Shown: piece by piece, positions 51,583 through 59,848 of the stretch | How the letters are laid out: every line of letters starts with the position of its first letter | Numbering within the stretch: the first letter of the stretch is position 1 | Assembly: GCF_017874215.1 (NCBI RefSeq) | Contig: NZ_JAGGLB010000003.1 | Span: 496,001-560,000 of the forward strand | Source: Paenibacillus eucommiae | Lineage (GTDB): Bacteria; Bacillota; Bacilli; Paenibacillales; NBRC-103111 | Direction: 5' to 3' | Length of the DNA: 64,000 bases | Notes under the pieces: model-generated | The model's database searches: none | Seen by the model: only the letters and a program-made list of their open reading frames with translations | What the model was told of the DNA's origin: nothing | Position numbers and translations under genes: made by a program

Positions 51583-51585
51583 TTC
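51558..51585 (+). terminator. Terminator after the DUF1540 gene
   Basis: GGAACC and GGTTCC pair around CCCAA and are followed by TTCTTTCTTCT, 14 bp beyond the stop. Confidence 0.72.
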
Positions 51586-51588
51586 TGT

Positions 51589-51617
51589 ATTGTATCAATA
51601 ATGATAATTATTATCAA
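51589..51617 (-). promoter_or_regulatory. Minus-strand promoter with a perfect Fur box
   Basis: TTGATA (51612-51617), 17 bp, TACAAT (51589-51594). TGATAATTATTATCA (51602-51616) matches the 7-1-7 Fur consensus TGATAATnATTATCA at every position and overlaps the -35 and spacer. It lies between convergent genes, reading antisense into the DUF1540 gene. Confidence 0.85.
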
Positions 51618-51652
51618 GTCATTTTTTCATTTATGGATATTGTGTACCTGAA

Positions 51653-52438
51653 CTACATGGAAACCAGCTCTTTTTTTGATAAATACGTTCTGGTAAGCAG
51701 CATCAAAATAAGCATAAGCAGAACCGTAACGACAACAGTCGGGGCAAATGAGGATAGTGTTTCACCCTGGGTTATCATATTGACCGCATGATTGGTTAAA
51801 TAAGCTGGATTGAACATTTGAACCTCTTCTCGCAACACCGTAGCAACCTTCAACACAATCAGAACAACCATAGACAGGAATGCGACTGCAGCATTTTTCC
51901 CCAAGATTGCACTTAAAGCCATGGTGAAGGTGAAAATAAACAAACACCAAACCAGGTATATGCCTATGCCTAGTAAAAGAGAGGTAAATGGAATACTGCT
52001 GTATAAGTAATCAATGTAATAGTAAGATGCCATGCAGCCTGCTATGATGGAAATGATGACAATGATCGCTTGGGCGAGCCATTTGCTTGATAAATATTCG
52101 GTTAAGGACGTTGAACGGGTCAGCATAAAACTAAGCATGCCGCTGTTTTTATCCCCGGATACGACTCCCATCATACTGATGATAATAATAAACAGGCCTA
52201 ATTGATCAAATTGCTCTGATAAGGTGGACGCCATCACTTGCGCTCCGGTAAGCTCAGGAAAAGTAAAATTTACGCCCTCCGGTAATCCTCCAGCTGCCTG
52301 CAAAATTTGCGGCATATAGAACGTAATCAGCGGTTGTGTGATACCAAGCAATATAAAAACGATAGGCAGCCACAGCAGCTTAAAGTTCCTTCTCGATTCC
52401 AGCCATTCTTTGTTAAACAGAATCGACCATCTGCTCAT
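51653..52438 (-). CDS. ABC-2 type permease, YxlG-like
   Basis: 261 residues, six hydrophobic segments. SILFNKEWLESRRNFKLLWLPIVFILLG start and LSEQFDQLGLFIIIISMMGVVSGDKNSGMLSFMLTRSTSLTEYLSSKWLAQ match ABC-2 permeases of the YxlG/YhaP kind. It overlaps the ATPase stop by 4 bp; gene order E-F-G equals the B. subtilis yxlEFG segment of the sigY operon. Confidence 0.88.
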   Translation of the reverse strand: MSRWSILFNKEWLESRRNFKLLWLPIVFILLGITQPLITFYMPQILQAAGGLPEGVNFTFPELTGAQVMASTLSEQFDQLGLFIIIISMMGVVSGDKNSGMLSFMLTRSTSLTEYLSSKWLAQAIIVIISIIAGCMASYYYIDYLYSSIPFTSLLLGIGIYLVWCLFIFTFTMALSAILGKNAAVAFLSMVVLIVLKVATVLREEVQMFNPAYLTNHAVNMITQGETLSSFAPTVVVTVLLMLILMLLTRTYLSKKELVSM

Positions 52439-53340
52439 GCCTGCTTCACCATCCTTAGAAAAATATCCTCCAGGTTCTCTTGCACCAGTTCAAACTTTTG
52501 AACCGGCAGATTCGTTTGTCGAATCGTCTCCAACAGCCATTCCCTTCCCCTGTCGATATCCTTGACGTGCACCTTGGTCATATTCCCTGCCTGTTCGATT
52601 TCTTGAACCAATTCCCCACTGCTGACAATGTTAAGCCACTCTTTATTTTGCGGTGCCTTAATAATAAATACAGGCTGTTGGTGCTTGATCATCAACTGGT
52701 CCATTGAATCACTTACAAGCAGTTTCCCTTGGTGTAAAATACATATTTTATTGCAGAGCTCTTCCGCATCATATAAAATATGTGTCGAGAATAAAATCGT
52801 CGTTTTCTCTTTGATTACCTTCAGAAGCTCCAGCATATCCCGCCTCCCCTGCGGATCCAATGCTGAAACCGGCTCATCCATAATGAGAAATTTGGGCTCG
52901 TGGATAATGGCTTGGGCAATGCCCAATCTTTGCTTCATGCCACCGGAGTAGGTACCAATCGGCTTATGACCATCTTTGCTCAAACCAACCAGTTCAAGCA
53001 GCTCTGGGATTCTCTTCGCCAGTGTTGGCTTAGGGATTTCTGAAAGACCGCCCATAAAAGCCAGCAGCTCTTTCCCGGTCATCCAGGAATAGAAGGTGGG
53101 ATGCTGGGGTAAATAGCCAACAATATGTTTCATTTCTTGATTACTTTTTCCTTGCAGCAGAATTTCCCCAGAGGTAGGCTGAACAATGCCAATCAGCATT
53201 TTAATGATCGTCGTTTTCCCAGCCCCGTTGGGACCAAGCAGCGCCGTACACTCCCCTTCATTGATCTGTAAATCAATGCCCTGGATGACATTCTGCTCAC
53301 CATACTTTTTTTGCAGCTTTTTTGCTTCCAAAAGATTCAA
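52435..53340 (-). CDS. ABC transporter ATPase, YxlF-like
   Basis: 301 residues from TTG 53340 behind GGAAGGAAGG; the longer frame to 53421 overlaps the previous gene. Walker A GPNGAGKT, Q-loop in YLPQHPTFY, signature YSGGMKQR, Walker B FLIMDEPVSALDP and switch His in STHIL. Partner of the ABC-2 permease; presumably exports or protects against a small compound. Confidence 0.92.
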   Translation of the reverse strand: MNLLEAKKLQKKYGEQNVIQGIDLQINEGECTALLGPNGAGKTTIIKMLIGIVQPTSGEILLQGKSNQEMKHIVGYLPQHPTFYSWMTGKELLAFMGGLSEIPKPTLAKRIPELLELVGLSKDGHKPIGTYSGGMKQRLGIAQAIIHEPKFLIMDEPVSALDPQGRRDMLELLKVIKEKTTILFSTHILYDAEELCNKICILHQGKLLVSDSMDQLMIKHQQPVFIIKAPQNKEWLNIVSSGELVQEIEQAGNMTKVHVKDIDRGREWLLETIRQTNLPVQKFELVQENLEDIFLRMVKQA

Positions 53341-53540
53341 TATTTCGCCTTCCTTCCAACTGTGAAATAAATAATAGGGCCAATAATGTTCACTACGACT
53401 ACAATTACAACCCAAACCCATTTATTTGGCATTTCACGCTGATTTTTAAATAAATCATAGAGTGCTGCTATAACCAAAATGCCTTGCAGTACAAGAAACG
53501 GAATAATTAATTTCAAATCCAAACCTAGTTCCTCTATCAT
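53337..53540 (-). CDS. PLDc_N small membrane protein, YxlE-like
   Basis: 67 residues. Two helices (LKLIIPFLVLQGILVIAALYDL and VWVVIVVVVNIIGPIIYFTVG) with the conserved GPIIYF...GRK ending of phospholipase D N-terminal/YxlE proteins. It overlaps the ATPase start by 4 bp. Such proteins act as anti-sigma partners in the sigY system, but no sigma gene is attached here. Confidence 0.88.
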   Translation of the reverse strand: MIEELGLDLKLIIPFLVLQGILVIAALYDLFKNQREMPNKWVWVVIVVVVNIIGPIIYFTVGRKAKY

Positions 53541-53586
53541 GGCTAACCCCCTAATTGTTCTACATCACTAATTAAAAATACACATA

Positions 53587-54687
53587 TTAACGAGTTAAAA
53601 GCAAAGGCGCGAGAATAAGAACAAGCGGAAGTCCAATCATGATGACCCAGCCTAATGGCCTGCCCATATTAATCGTCCAACCGATCCCCATTCTTTTTTC
53701 CACAAAAAGTGAAGGATCTTGAGGGTTGTAATAAAAAGCGCCCAGCTTCCAAAACTTGTCATCATTGATTTGTACCTGCTTAACTGTTGTCTCGGAAGTT
53801 CGAATCCGGCTCCCTCCTTGCCCGGTTCGAACACCCAGCACAATCGTTCCAATCAGAATAATGGCAACTGTGATCATGGACACTGAAGCGTTCACGCTGT
53901 AGCTGAAAGAGTAAATCATCCCCAACTGAATAAAGGAAAACAACGCTATGAGCAGGAAGCCTAAAATAATCGCATAGAGTGACCACAATCGCCTGAATGC
54001 TACGTTTTGCTGCATCGATGACTCTGGATTGCTGGCGTTAATCTGCTGCTTGCTTTTCATTGTAATCATATTAACAAAAATAAACGTAACAATCATACAC
54101 AATTGCATCACATTGGGGAAAAACACACTTTGGTAAGATTTCTCCACTATATTGGTCGGAACTCCCTGGAAATCATACTTCATAACGATCATGTCTGGGA
54201 TACGATCATACTGCATCCAGACAAACGCAGCACTAAGCAGCATAAAGGCTGCATGAATGAGAAACCACAAATTGGAGTAACCCAGCTTTTGGCTGCGGAA
54301 CCTGGTGTCCACCGCAATAATTTGCGATTGTGGATCTTTCCAGCCCAGCTCTTGCTTCAAGTTTTTCATTTTTTGATAGAAATAAAGATAGCTTATGCCG
54401 GAAACGGCCAGTAGTATGATCAGCAGCCCATTAATAATCCAGGCAAATTGCTCATCTGTCAATAGCCCTGTGAGGATCAAGGAGCCAGTCACAACAACTA
54501 TACCAAGCAAACCAATTATCTGTGCATAGCTTTTGCGCATTTTTTTGACAGCCGGATGATGATAATTTTCTTCACTAACGGAAACTCCAAAACTGATCGT
54601 TTTCCTCGTTAAATACGGCGTGGCCGCCATTAAGCCAAATATAGGAACGAATATCATAACTATAAATAACACGGACCAGAACCCCAT
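53587..54687 (-). CDS. DUF1648/DUF5808 membrane protein
   Basis: 366 residues, about eight helices. DRIPDMIVMKYDFQGVPT is the DUF1648 signature (as in SdpI-type proteins), and FYYNPQDPSLFVEKRMGIGWTINMGRPLGW is the DUF5808 segment. It is between a GntR regulator and the yxlEFG-like genes. Relatives include SdpI immunity protein, so export or immunity to a toxin is possible. Confidence 0.87.
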   Translation of the reverse strand: MGFWSVLFIVMIFVPIFGLMAATPYLTRKTISFGVSVSEENYHHPAVKKMRKSYAQIIGLLGIVVVTGSLILTGLLTDEQFAWIINGLLIILLAVSGISYLYFYQKMKNLKQELGWKDPQSQIIAVDTRFRSQKLGYSNLWFLIHAAFMLLSAAFVWMQYDRIPDMIVMKYDFQGVPTNIVEKSYQSVFFPNVMQLCMIVTFIFVNMITMKSKQQINASNPESSMQQNVAFRRLWSLYAIILGFLLIALFSFIQLGMIYSFSYSVNASVSMITVAIILIGTIVLGVRTGQGGSRIRTSETTVKQVQINDDKFWKLGAFYYNPQDPSLFVEKRMGIGWTINMGRPLGWVIMIGLPLVLILAPLLLTR

Positions 54688-54698
54688 CCCAGCACCCC

Positions 54699-55082
54699 CT
54701 ACAAGCCTTTAATACTTTGATACAATGTACCGATTGTCTGCAGCAATTCTTCTTTCTGCATGCCGCGGCAAATAGCCTCAGCCACAATCGGCTTCAGCTG
54801 TTCATGCAATTTGACCAAATAAGACTCCGTTACAACCGGCATCGCATCCGGTTCAATAACAACGCCCTTCTGGCGATGAATCTGGATAAAGCCTTCTTGC
54901 TTGAGATGTGTATAGGCTTTATTCACCGTGTGCAGGTTGATGCCAATATCTGACGCCAAGCTGCGCACGGACGGCAAAGCTTCACCGGGTTGTAGCTGTC
55001 CACTTGCGATGCCTTCGATAATTTGATTAACCAGTTGGGTGTAGATGGGGATATCAGCCTGAAGATCCAGTTTGACTATCAC
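54699..55082 (-). CDS. GntR-family regulator, YtrA/YhcF type
   Basis: 127 residues. N-terminal winged helix LQPGEALPSVRSLASDIGINLHTVNKAYTHLKQEGFIQIHRQKG and a short helical C-terminus, as in YtrA-type GntR repressors that control ABC-transporter operons. AAGGAGG precedes the start. TTTTGCT/AGCAAAA (55101-55116) lies just upstream. It heads the five-gene operon. Confidence 0.92.
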   Translation of the reverse strand: MIVKLDLQADIPIYTQLVNQIIEGIASGQLQPGEALPSVRSLASDIGINLHTVNKAYTHLKQEGFIQIHRQKGVVIEPDAMPVVTESYLVKLHEQLKPIVAEAICRGMQKEELLQTIGTLYQSIKGL

Positions 55083-55100
55083 CGTAATTCCTCCTTAGCG

Positions 55101-55116
55101 TTTTGCTTTAGCAAAA
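55101..55116. promoter_or_regulatory. Inverted repeat upstream of the GntR gene
   Basis: TTTTGCT and AGCAAAA, separated by 2 bp, lie 4 bp upstream of the AAGGAGG ribosome binding site; a candidate autoregulatory operator. Confidence 0.5.
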
Positions 55117-55164
55117 CTGGCTCCGTAAGCATAATGCTTCCGACAATAAGCCCATCACCGCTAT

Positions 55165-56802
55165 TTATTGTTGTTTTTTCAACCATTCAGAAATATCATC
55201 AATAACATATGAAGGGACATTGCCCGGTAATGCATACTCTTCCCCAGTAGATGGTTTGTCATATTCTACAAAGCCATGGTTTAATTTCGGATAAAGCTTA
55301 TACGCAACATCCTTGCGCTCATTCAATGCATCTTTCCATCCTTGCAGGTTTTCCCCTTTTGATTGAAAATCATTATCTCCTTGCAGAATCAGCAGCGGAA
55401 CTTCCTGCTTCTTGGCGACTTCTCCACCATAGTAATTACTGAAATCAAACCACCAGACGGGATTGGACATCATGAAATCCTTCGGAATATTCGTCACTGA
55501 ATATTGCGGATCCTTAAGCAGCTTCATCTGCTGCTCCCACATGGCTATTTGCTGCTCAATTCCTTCAGTTGGCTGTCCAGCTTGCTTTGTACGCTCAAGT
55601 ATATCTTTATATTGGGTAAGTAGTACGTCCTCAAAGGGTGTTGCAGGAGCCGCCATGATAATGCTGCCGGCAATTGTTTGCTCCGAATCCTGATCAACTA
55701 TTCTTGGGATCAGCATGCCCCCTTGACTATGCCCCAGCACAAAGATACGTTTAGCGTCAATAAGCTGTTCTCCTTGCAAGGCTTTTACTGCAGCCAGGCT
55801 GTCATCAATCGTTTCTTCTTTAACGGTAAAGGAGGGATTTAATCCACTTTGCAAAGTGTGCTCCCTTGTCTGCTTCTCATAACGCACAACAGCGATATTT
55901 TGTGCGGCAAGCCCGACTGCAAGGTCGCGAAATGTTTTGTAACTGCCGATCGTTTCATCGCGGTCATTTGGACCTGAGCCATGTACCAGCACAACAGCTG
56001 GGAAAGGTCCCTCGCCTTTAGGCAAAGTAAGCGTGGCTGGCAAAGCCTTTGCTCCATGACCGATCACGATTTCTTTTTCCGTATATTGATCCGGGTTATC
56101 ATAGGATGGTTTTTGGTAATTTCCAGCTGGAGTGAGCGGCATAAAGAGATCATCGATTTTACCTTCACTATCAAAACGCACTATGATCCCAAAAGGAAGC
56201 GATTGTGCTGTCGCATAGCCAAGGCTCACATTATTGTGAACTGGATTGGACTCTTGCTCCAACATCATAAGCTTGTCGGGAATACCGTAGACAGCCGTAT
56301 TACCCTGCCAATACTGTTGTAAAAAAGCAGGATTCATGATCTGCTGCAAGTTCTTGTTCATCATTGCAAATGCATCTTCAAATTGCCCGGTTTGCAGCAA
56401 ATGCACAAAGTGACTTCCTAATGTTGGAGTGTCTTCACTGTCAATTGCAATCCCCTCCTTGTCGTTCCAAGCGATTTTCACATGAAAGGCCTCTTGAATC
56501 GTAGTCAGAGGAATTATCGTTTTTTCATTTTCCAGGATTGCTTTTTCATTCATCTTGACTTGTGTATGGTTCACGCTAGCCGTTTGATCGCCGATTGTGA
56601 CAATAAGCTGCACAGAACCTCTCGTCACTTTGGCCTGCATCAGCTTGCTGTCCCATTCGACAGATGCACCAATGGATTCTACTGCTTGTCTCAGTGGAAC
56701 CAGTGTATTTGCTGTGCTTTCTTTTTCAGCGGCCTGCAGGGGTTGAGCTAATGTTACTGCTAATAATGAAGTGGCGGCTAGTAATTTGAACGTCTTTTTC
56801 AT
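55165..56802 (-). CDS. Exported alpha/beta hydrolase with N-terminal copper-amine-oxidase-like (stalk) domain
   Basis: 545 residues from ATG 56802 behind GAGGGAG. Signal peptide LLAATSLLAVTLAQPLQAAE, then a domain with LVPLRQAVESIGASVEWDSKLMQAKVTRG, the copper amine oxidase N-terminal-like repeat common in Paenibacillus exoproteins. The C-terminal ~320 residues are a dienelactone-hydrolase-like fold: VVLVHGSGPNDRDE, nucleophile Ser in VLGHSQGGML, QGDNDFQ and His in LYPKLNHGF. Substrate unknown. Confidence 0.88.
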   Translation of the reverse strand: MKKTFKLLAATSLLAVTLAQPLQAAEKESTANTLVPLRQAVESIGASVEWDSKLMQAKVTRGSVQLIVTIGDQTASVNHTQVKMNEKAILENEKTIIPLTTIQEAFHVKIAWNDKEGIAIDSEDTPTLGSHFVHLLQTGQFEDAFAMMNKNLQQIMNPAFLQQYWQGNTAVYGIPDKLMMLEQESNPVHNNVSLGYATAQSLPFGIIVRFDSEGKIDDLFMPLTPAGNYQKPSYDNPDQYTEKEIVIGHGAKALPATLTLPKGEGPFPAVVLVHGSGPNDRDETIGSYKTFRDLAVGLAAQNIAVVRYEKQTREHTLQSGLNPSFTVKEETIDDSLAAVKALQGEQLIDAKRIFVLGHSQGGMLIPRIVDQDSEQTIAGSIIMAAPATPFEDVLLTQYKDILERTKQAGQPTEGIEQQIAMWEQQMKLLKDPQYSVTNIPKDFMMSNPVWWFDFSNYYGGEVAKKQEVPLLILQGDNDFQSKGENLQGWKDALNERKDVAYKLYPKLNHGFVEYDKPSTGEEYALPGNVPSYVIDDISEWLKKQQ

Positions 56803-56830
56803 TTCAATCACTCCCTCTTAAGATCAAAAA

Positions 56831-56880
56831 AATGATAACTGTTATAGATGTAATATAACAGTTATCATTATGGGAGTCAA
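56831..56880 (-). promoter_or_regulatory. Promoter of the exported hydrolase with a 16-bp-arm operator
   Basis: Minus strand TTGACT (56875-56880), 17 bp, TATATT (56852-56857). AATGATAACTGTTATA (56831-56846) and its exact complement (56854-56869), 7 bp apart, flank and cover the -10 box. A repressor site is very likely. Confidence 0.85.
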
Positions 56881-56942
56881 TGCTCAACAGTTACTATGTT
56901 ATTAACTTGACGATTCTTGATGATGCCATACCTCTACACCAC

Positions 56943-58721
56943 CTACTCCTCCTCAAACAATCGTTCCCCTCTATACAACCGCCAAGCAATTTTGGCAGTA
57001 TGCGGTAGCTCACGTGCTGTAGGCGCATGCGCCGCCAGATAACGGGTGCATGCAAGCAGCATCGTTTCCTGCGCCCGCAAAGCAAAATCATTTCCATAAG
57101 TTGTCCAATGATCGTATTCTTCGGATGCGGCCTCATACATTTGAAACGTGTGGAACTCGGCGTCCTCCCTAAGCAAGGCATGACCAAGCGTATTCCATAA
57201 TACTTTTGAACTCCCGCCATTAGCCACATAATCGACTACCCACTGCCCGGCAGCAGCAACCTGCTGTCTTTGATCCAGGATGTTCAGCAGATCATCAGGC
57301 TCGGTAGAAGAGCCATTAACAGCCAGCTCTCCTTCCGCCGCTCCATTCCTTTGTTTGTGTTGAGGGCGGGCTGCCGCTGGCACATTGAGGAACCGATCCA
57401 GATACACACTGGCGGCACCATGGAAAATGGCCCGCAGCAGCAGCGGCTCTGTCGAGTGCATAAACCTAACATGAACGGCATGTGCATAAGTGAACGTATG
57501 CAGCACAGCAATCCAATCGCTGAAATCATTTTGTGTATGGAAGCGGATGATACGCTCAGCAGCAGCCAAAGCTACAAGCTGCGCTAGCTTCACCGGCTCT
57601 ACGCCTGCTAGAAGCAAGTCTCTTATCTTCTCAATCGTTTCAATTGGTTTATCACTAAGCAGTTGCTGAAGAAAGGATTCTTCGTCCAGTACAGATTTAT
57701 GTTCTTCGCTTGTAAACGCTGTCGTATTAGTCAAAGTAAGGACGGCTTGCTTAATCGGTTCAACTAATTGGATGGGAGCCTGCCATTGATGCAGCTCCTC
57801 ACTTCGTACAGGCATATTCATCATATGCAGCAACGAGGTGACAATTCGTTCCGTTTGTTCACTCCCTGCCCATTGCAGCGCTTCAAAGGCTTTGTTGTGG
57901 AAGTCGAACACATGTCCTCCGTCCAAATAATAGTGATCCGTTGCCGCAACCAGCATTAAATCTGCTAATTGCTTGGAATCAAGCCCTTTCTGGGCAGCAG
58001 TGAGCAGCACCTTCTGGGCTCCATCTGTATCCCTCACTTCTATACAGCTGCGATACCACTTTAATAAACGCTCCAAAGACGTCTCAGCGGCGGGCAGCGG
58101 ACCAAGCAGATGCCGGGTTCCTCTACCCGAGCTTTGGCGCGCTACATGGACCAGACCTTGATAAAGCGCGAGTATGCGGCCAGTCTTGTCCAGCTTCGGC
58201 AGCACCCGAACCATAGCAGTCAAAATCGTTAACCCCGAATTCCATCCGTTTCCATAAGTTGTGCCGAATTCAATGCCAATTCGGGCAATATCCTTGTCAG
58301 ATACACCCGATTCTACTAATCCAACGACAGCTTTGGCAATCACGATCCCGATATTTTGCTGCAAGCCCTCTCTAAGACGCTCTTTATAGGAATCTGCATG
58401 ATTCGCCTGCTTAGGCATAGAATTCACAAAAACTTCGCCGGCCTCGATTTTCACTTCATAGGAAGGGACGTTATCAGCCCATGGGTCAAGCGTTCCACCA
58501 CTGCAAACATCAAACCGGGCATGATGCCAATGACAGGTCAGAATGCCATCACAAAGGCTTCCCATATGCAAGGGAAAACCGAGATGTGGACAGCGATTAT
58601 CAACGGCATAAACTTGATTATCATGAAAAAAAACAGCGATACCGCCTTTAATAACCTTGGACCCTTCCTCCTGTAAAGTGTTCAAAGCTCCTGCGCTTAC
58701 CCATTCCAAACTTTTGCTCAT
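56943..58721 (-). CDS. Rieske [2Fe-2S] protein with a large uncharacterised C-terminal region
   Basis: 592 residues. Residues 1-105 are a Rieske domain: Cys44-x-His46 (CPHLGF) and Cys63-x2-His66 (CHWHH) bind the cluster, as in ferredoxin components of dioxygenases. The remaining ~485 residues are mostly helical with His-rich motifs such as ATDHYYLDGGHVFDFHNKAFEAL and HTFTYAHAVHVRFMH, which I do not recognise. No oxygenase partner gene adjoins; an oxidoreductase role is inferred only from the Rieske centre. Confidence 0.83.
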   Translation of the reverse strand: MSKSLEWVSAGALNTLQEEGSKVIKGGIAVFFHDNQVYAVDNRCPHLGFPLHMGSLCDGILTCHWHHARFDVCSGGTLDPWADNVPSYEVKIEAGEVFVNSMPKQANHADSYKERLREGLQQNIGIVIAKAVVGLVESGVSDKDIARIGIEFGTTYGNGWNSGLTILTAMVRVLPKLDKTGRILALYQGLVHVARQSSGRGTRHLLGPLPAAETSLERLLKWYRSCIEVRDTDGAQKVLLTAAQKGLDSKQLADLMLVAATDHYYLDGGHVFDFHNKAFEALQWAGSEQTERIVTSLLHMMNMPVRSEELHQWQAPIQLVEPIKQAVLTLTNTTAFTSEEHKSVLDEESFLQQLLSDKPIETIEKIRDLLLAGVEPVKLAQLVALAAAERIIRFHTQNDFSDWIAVLHTFTYAHAVHVRFMHSTEPLLLRAIFHGAASVYLDRFLNVPAAARPQHKQRNGAAEGELAVNGSSTEPDDLLNILDQRQQVAAAGQWVVDYVANGGSSKVLWNTLGHALLREDAEFHTFQMYEAASEEYDHWTTYGNDFALRAQETMLLACTRYLAAHAPTARELPHTAKIAWRLYRGERLFEEE

Positions 58722-58744
58722 TGTATACCCTCCTATTAAAATGA

Positions 58745-59836
58745 TTACTCAATCAGTTCTTCTACCTTTTCTTCCAAAAACAAATGGTACACACGGACAA
58801 TAATAATCTTCGCTATCATATAGGCTGGAATGGCCAGAATAATACCTAGAAAACCAGCAATTTCCCCGGCTATCAGGAGCAAAACGATCGTTGTCAAAGG
58901 ATGAATATCCAGACTTTTTCCATAAATATTAGGTGATATCAAATTCCCCTCGATTTGCTGAGTAATGGTGATTACAATAAGAGCCCACAGCGCCATCGTT
59001 GGAGAATGTATAAATGCCACAATTAACACAGGAATCGCACCGAGCAGCGCCCCGAAATAAGGAATGATATTAAGTACAAAACCAATAACCGAAAGTAATA
59101 AGGCATATGGAAGTCCGATAATCAAATATCCAATATACATCATCACACTAAGTATACTCATTATGACTACGCGGCCAACTATAAACTTGCTTAAAGCAGA
59201 ATCTATCTCTTTGATCACTTCTTTCCCGTCATGACGATAGCGCTTTGGAGTCACATTCAGCATAAGAGTGGGGATGCGATCGCTTTCCTTCAGCATGTAA
59301 TACAGAATAATCGGTACGCTTGCAACAATAATGAAAAAGTTTGTAAATACACTTACCAGATTAACGATATAGTTGGAAGCTACCGTAATCCCTTTGTTCA
59401 AATATTCGGAAAGCTTACTGGAAATATCCGAATTTTCTTTAGTAAACATCGAAACGATCCGATTCTCCTGAAGCTTGTTGATTTGTTCCTGAAAGCCTGC
59501 AATTAACTGCGGGGCTCCATCAACGAAATTCTCAATTTGTTTTTGCAACGGCGGCCAGACGATAATAAGAAATCCAACAACCACAGCAGCTAATAGAAAA
59601 TAAATAAGAAGAATTGCCAAGATTTTATTAATTTTTTTTCTGGATAAAAAGGAGACGATCGGACGCAGCAAATAATAAAAGAAGCCCGCCAGCATGAAGG
59701 GAACTATCAGGATATTGAACATCGTAACGAGCGGATTAAACAAAAAACTGACCTTTGAGGTCAGGAAAACAATGAGTAATAAAGCTATTATACCTAAACA
59801 TATCCGAAAAAATCTACTTTGCTGCAGCATGCTCAT
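58745..59836 (-). CDS. AI-2E family transporter
   Basis: 363 residues with about eight hydrophobic segments. Family features: LLRPIVSFLSRKKINKILAILLIYF, the long amphipathic region with FVDGAPQLIAGFQEQINKLQE, and the C-terminal GLPYALLLSVIGFVLNIIPYFGALLGAIPVLIVAF and LISPNIYGKSLDIHPLTTIVLLLIAGEI. Members transport diverse small molecules or ions. It follows the YihY gene by 12 bp. ATG 59836 or 59830. Confidence 0.92.
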   Translation of the reverse strand: MSMLQQSRFFRICLGIIALLLIVFLTSKVSFLFNPLVTMFNILIVPFMLAGFFYYLLRPIVSFLSRKKINKILAILLIYFLLAAVVVGFLIIVWPPLQKQIENFVDGAPQLIAGFQEQINKLQENRIVSMFTKENSDISSKLSEYLNKGITVASNYIVNLVSVFTNFFIIVASVPIILYYMLKESDRIPTLMLNVTPKRYRHDGKEVIKEIDSALSKFIVGRVVIMSILSVMMYIGYLIIGLPYALLLSVIGFVLNIIPYFGALLGAIPVLIVAFIHSPTMALWALIVITITQQIEGNLISPNIYGKSLDIHPLTTIVLLLIAGEIAGFLGIILAIPAYMIAKIIIVRVYHLFLEEKVEELIE

Positions 59837-59848
59837 CGCTCCCCGGGT

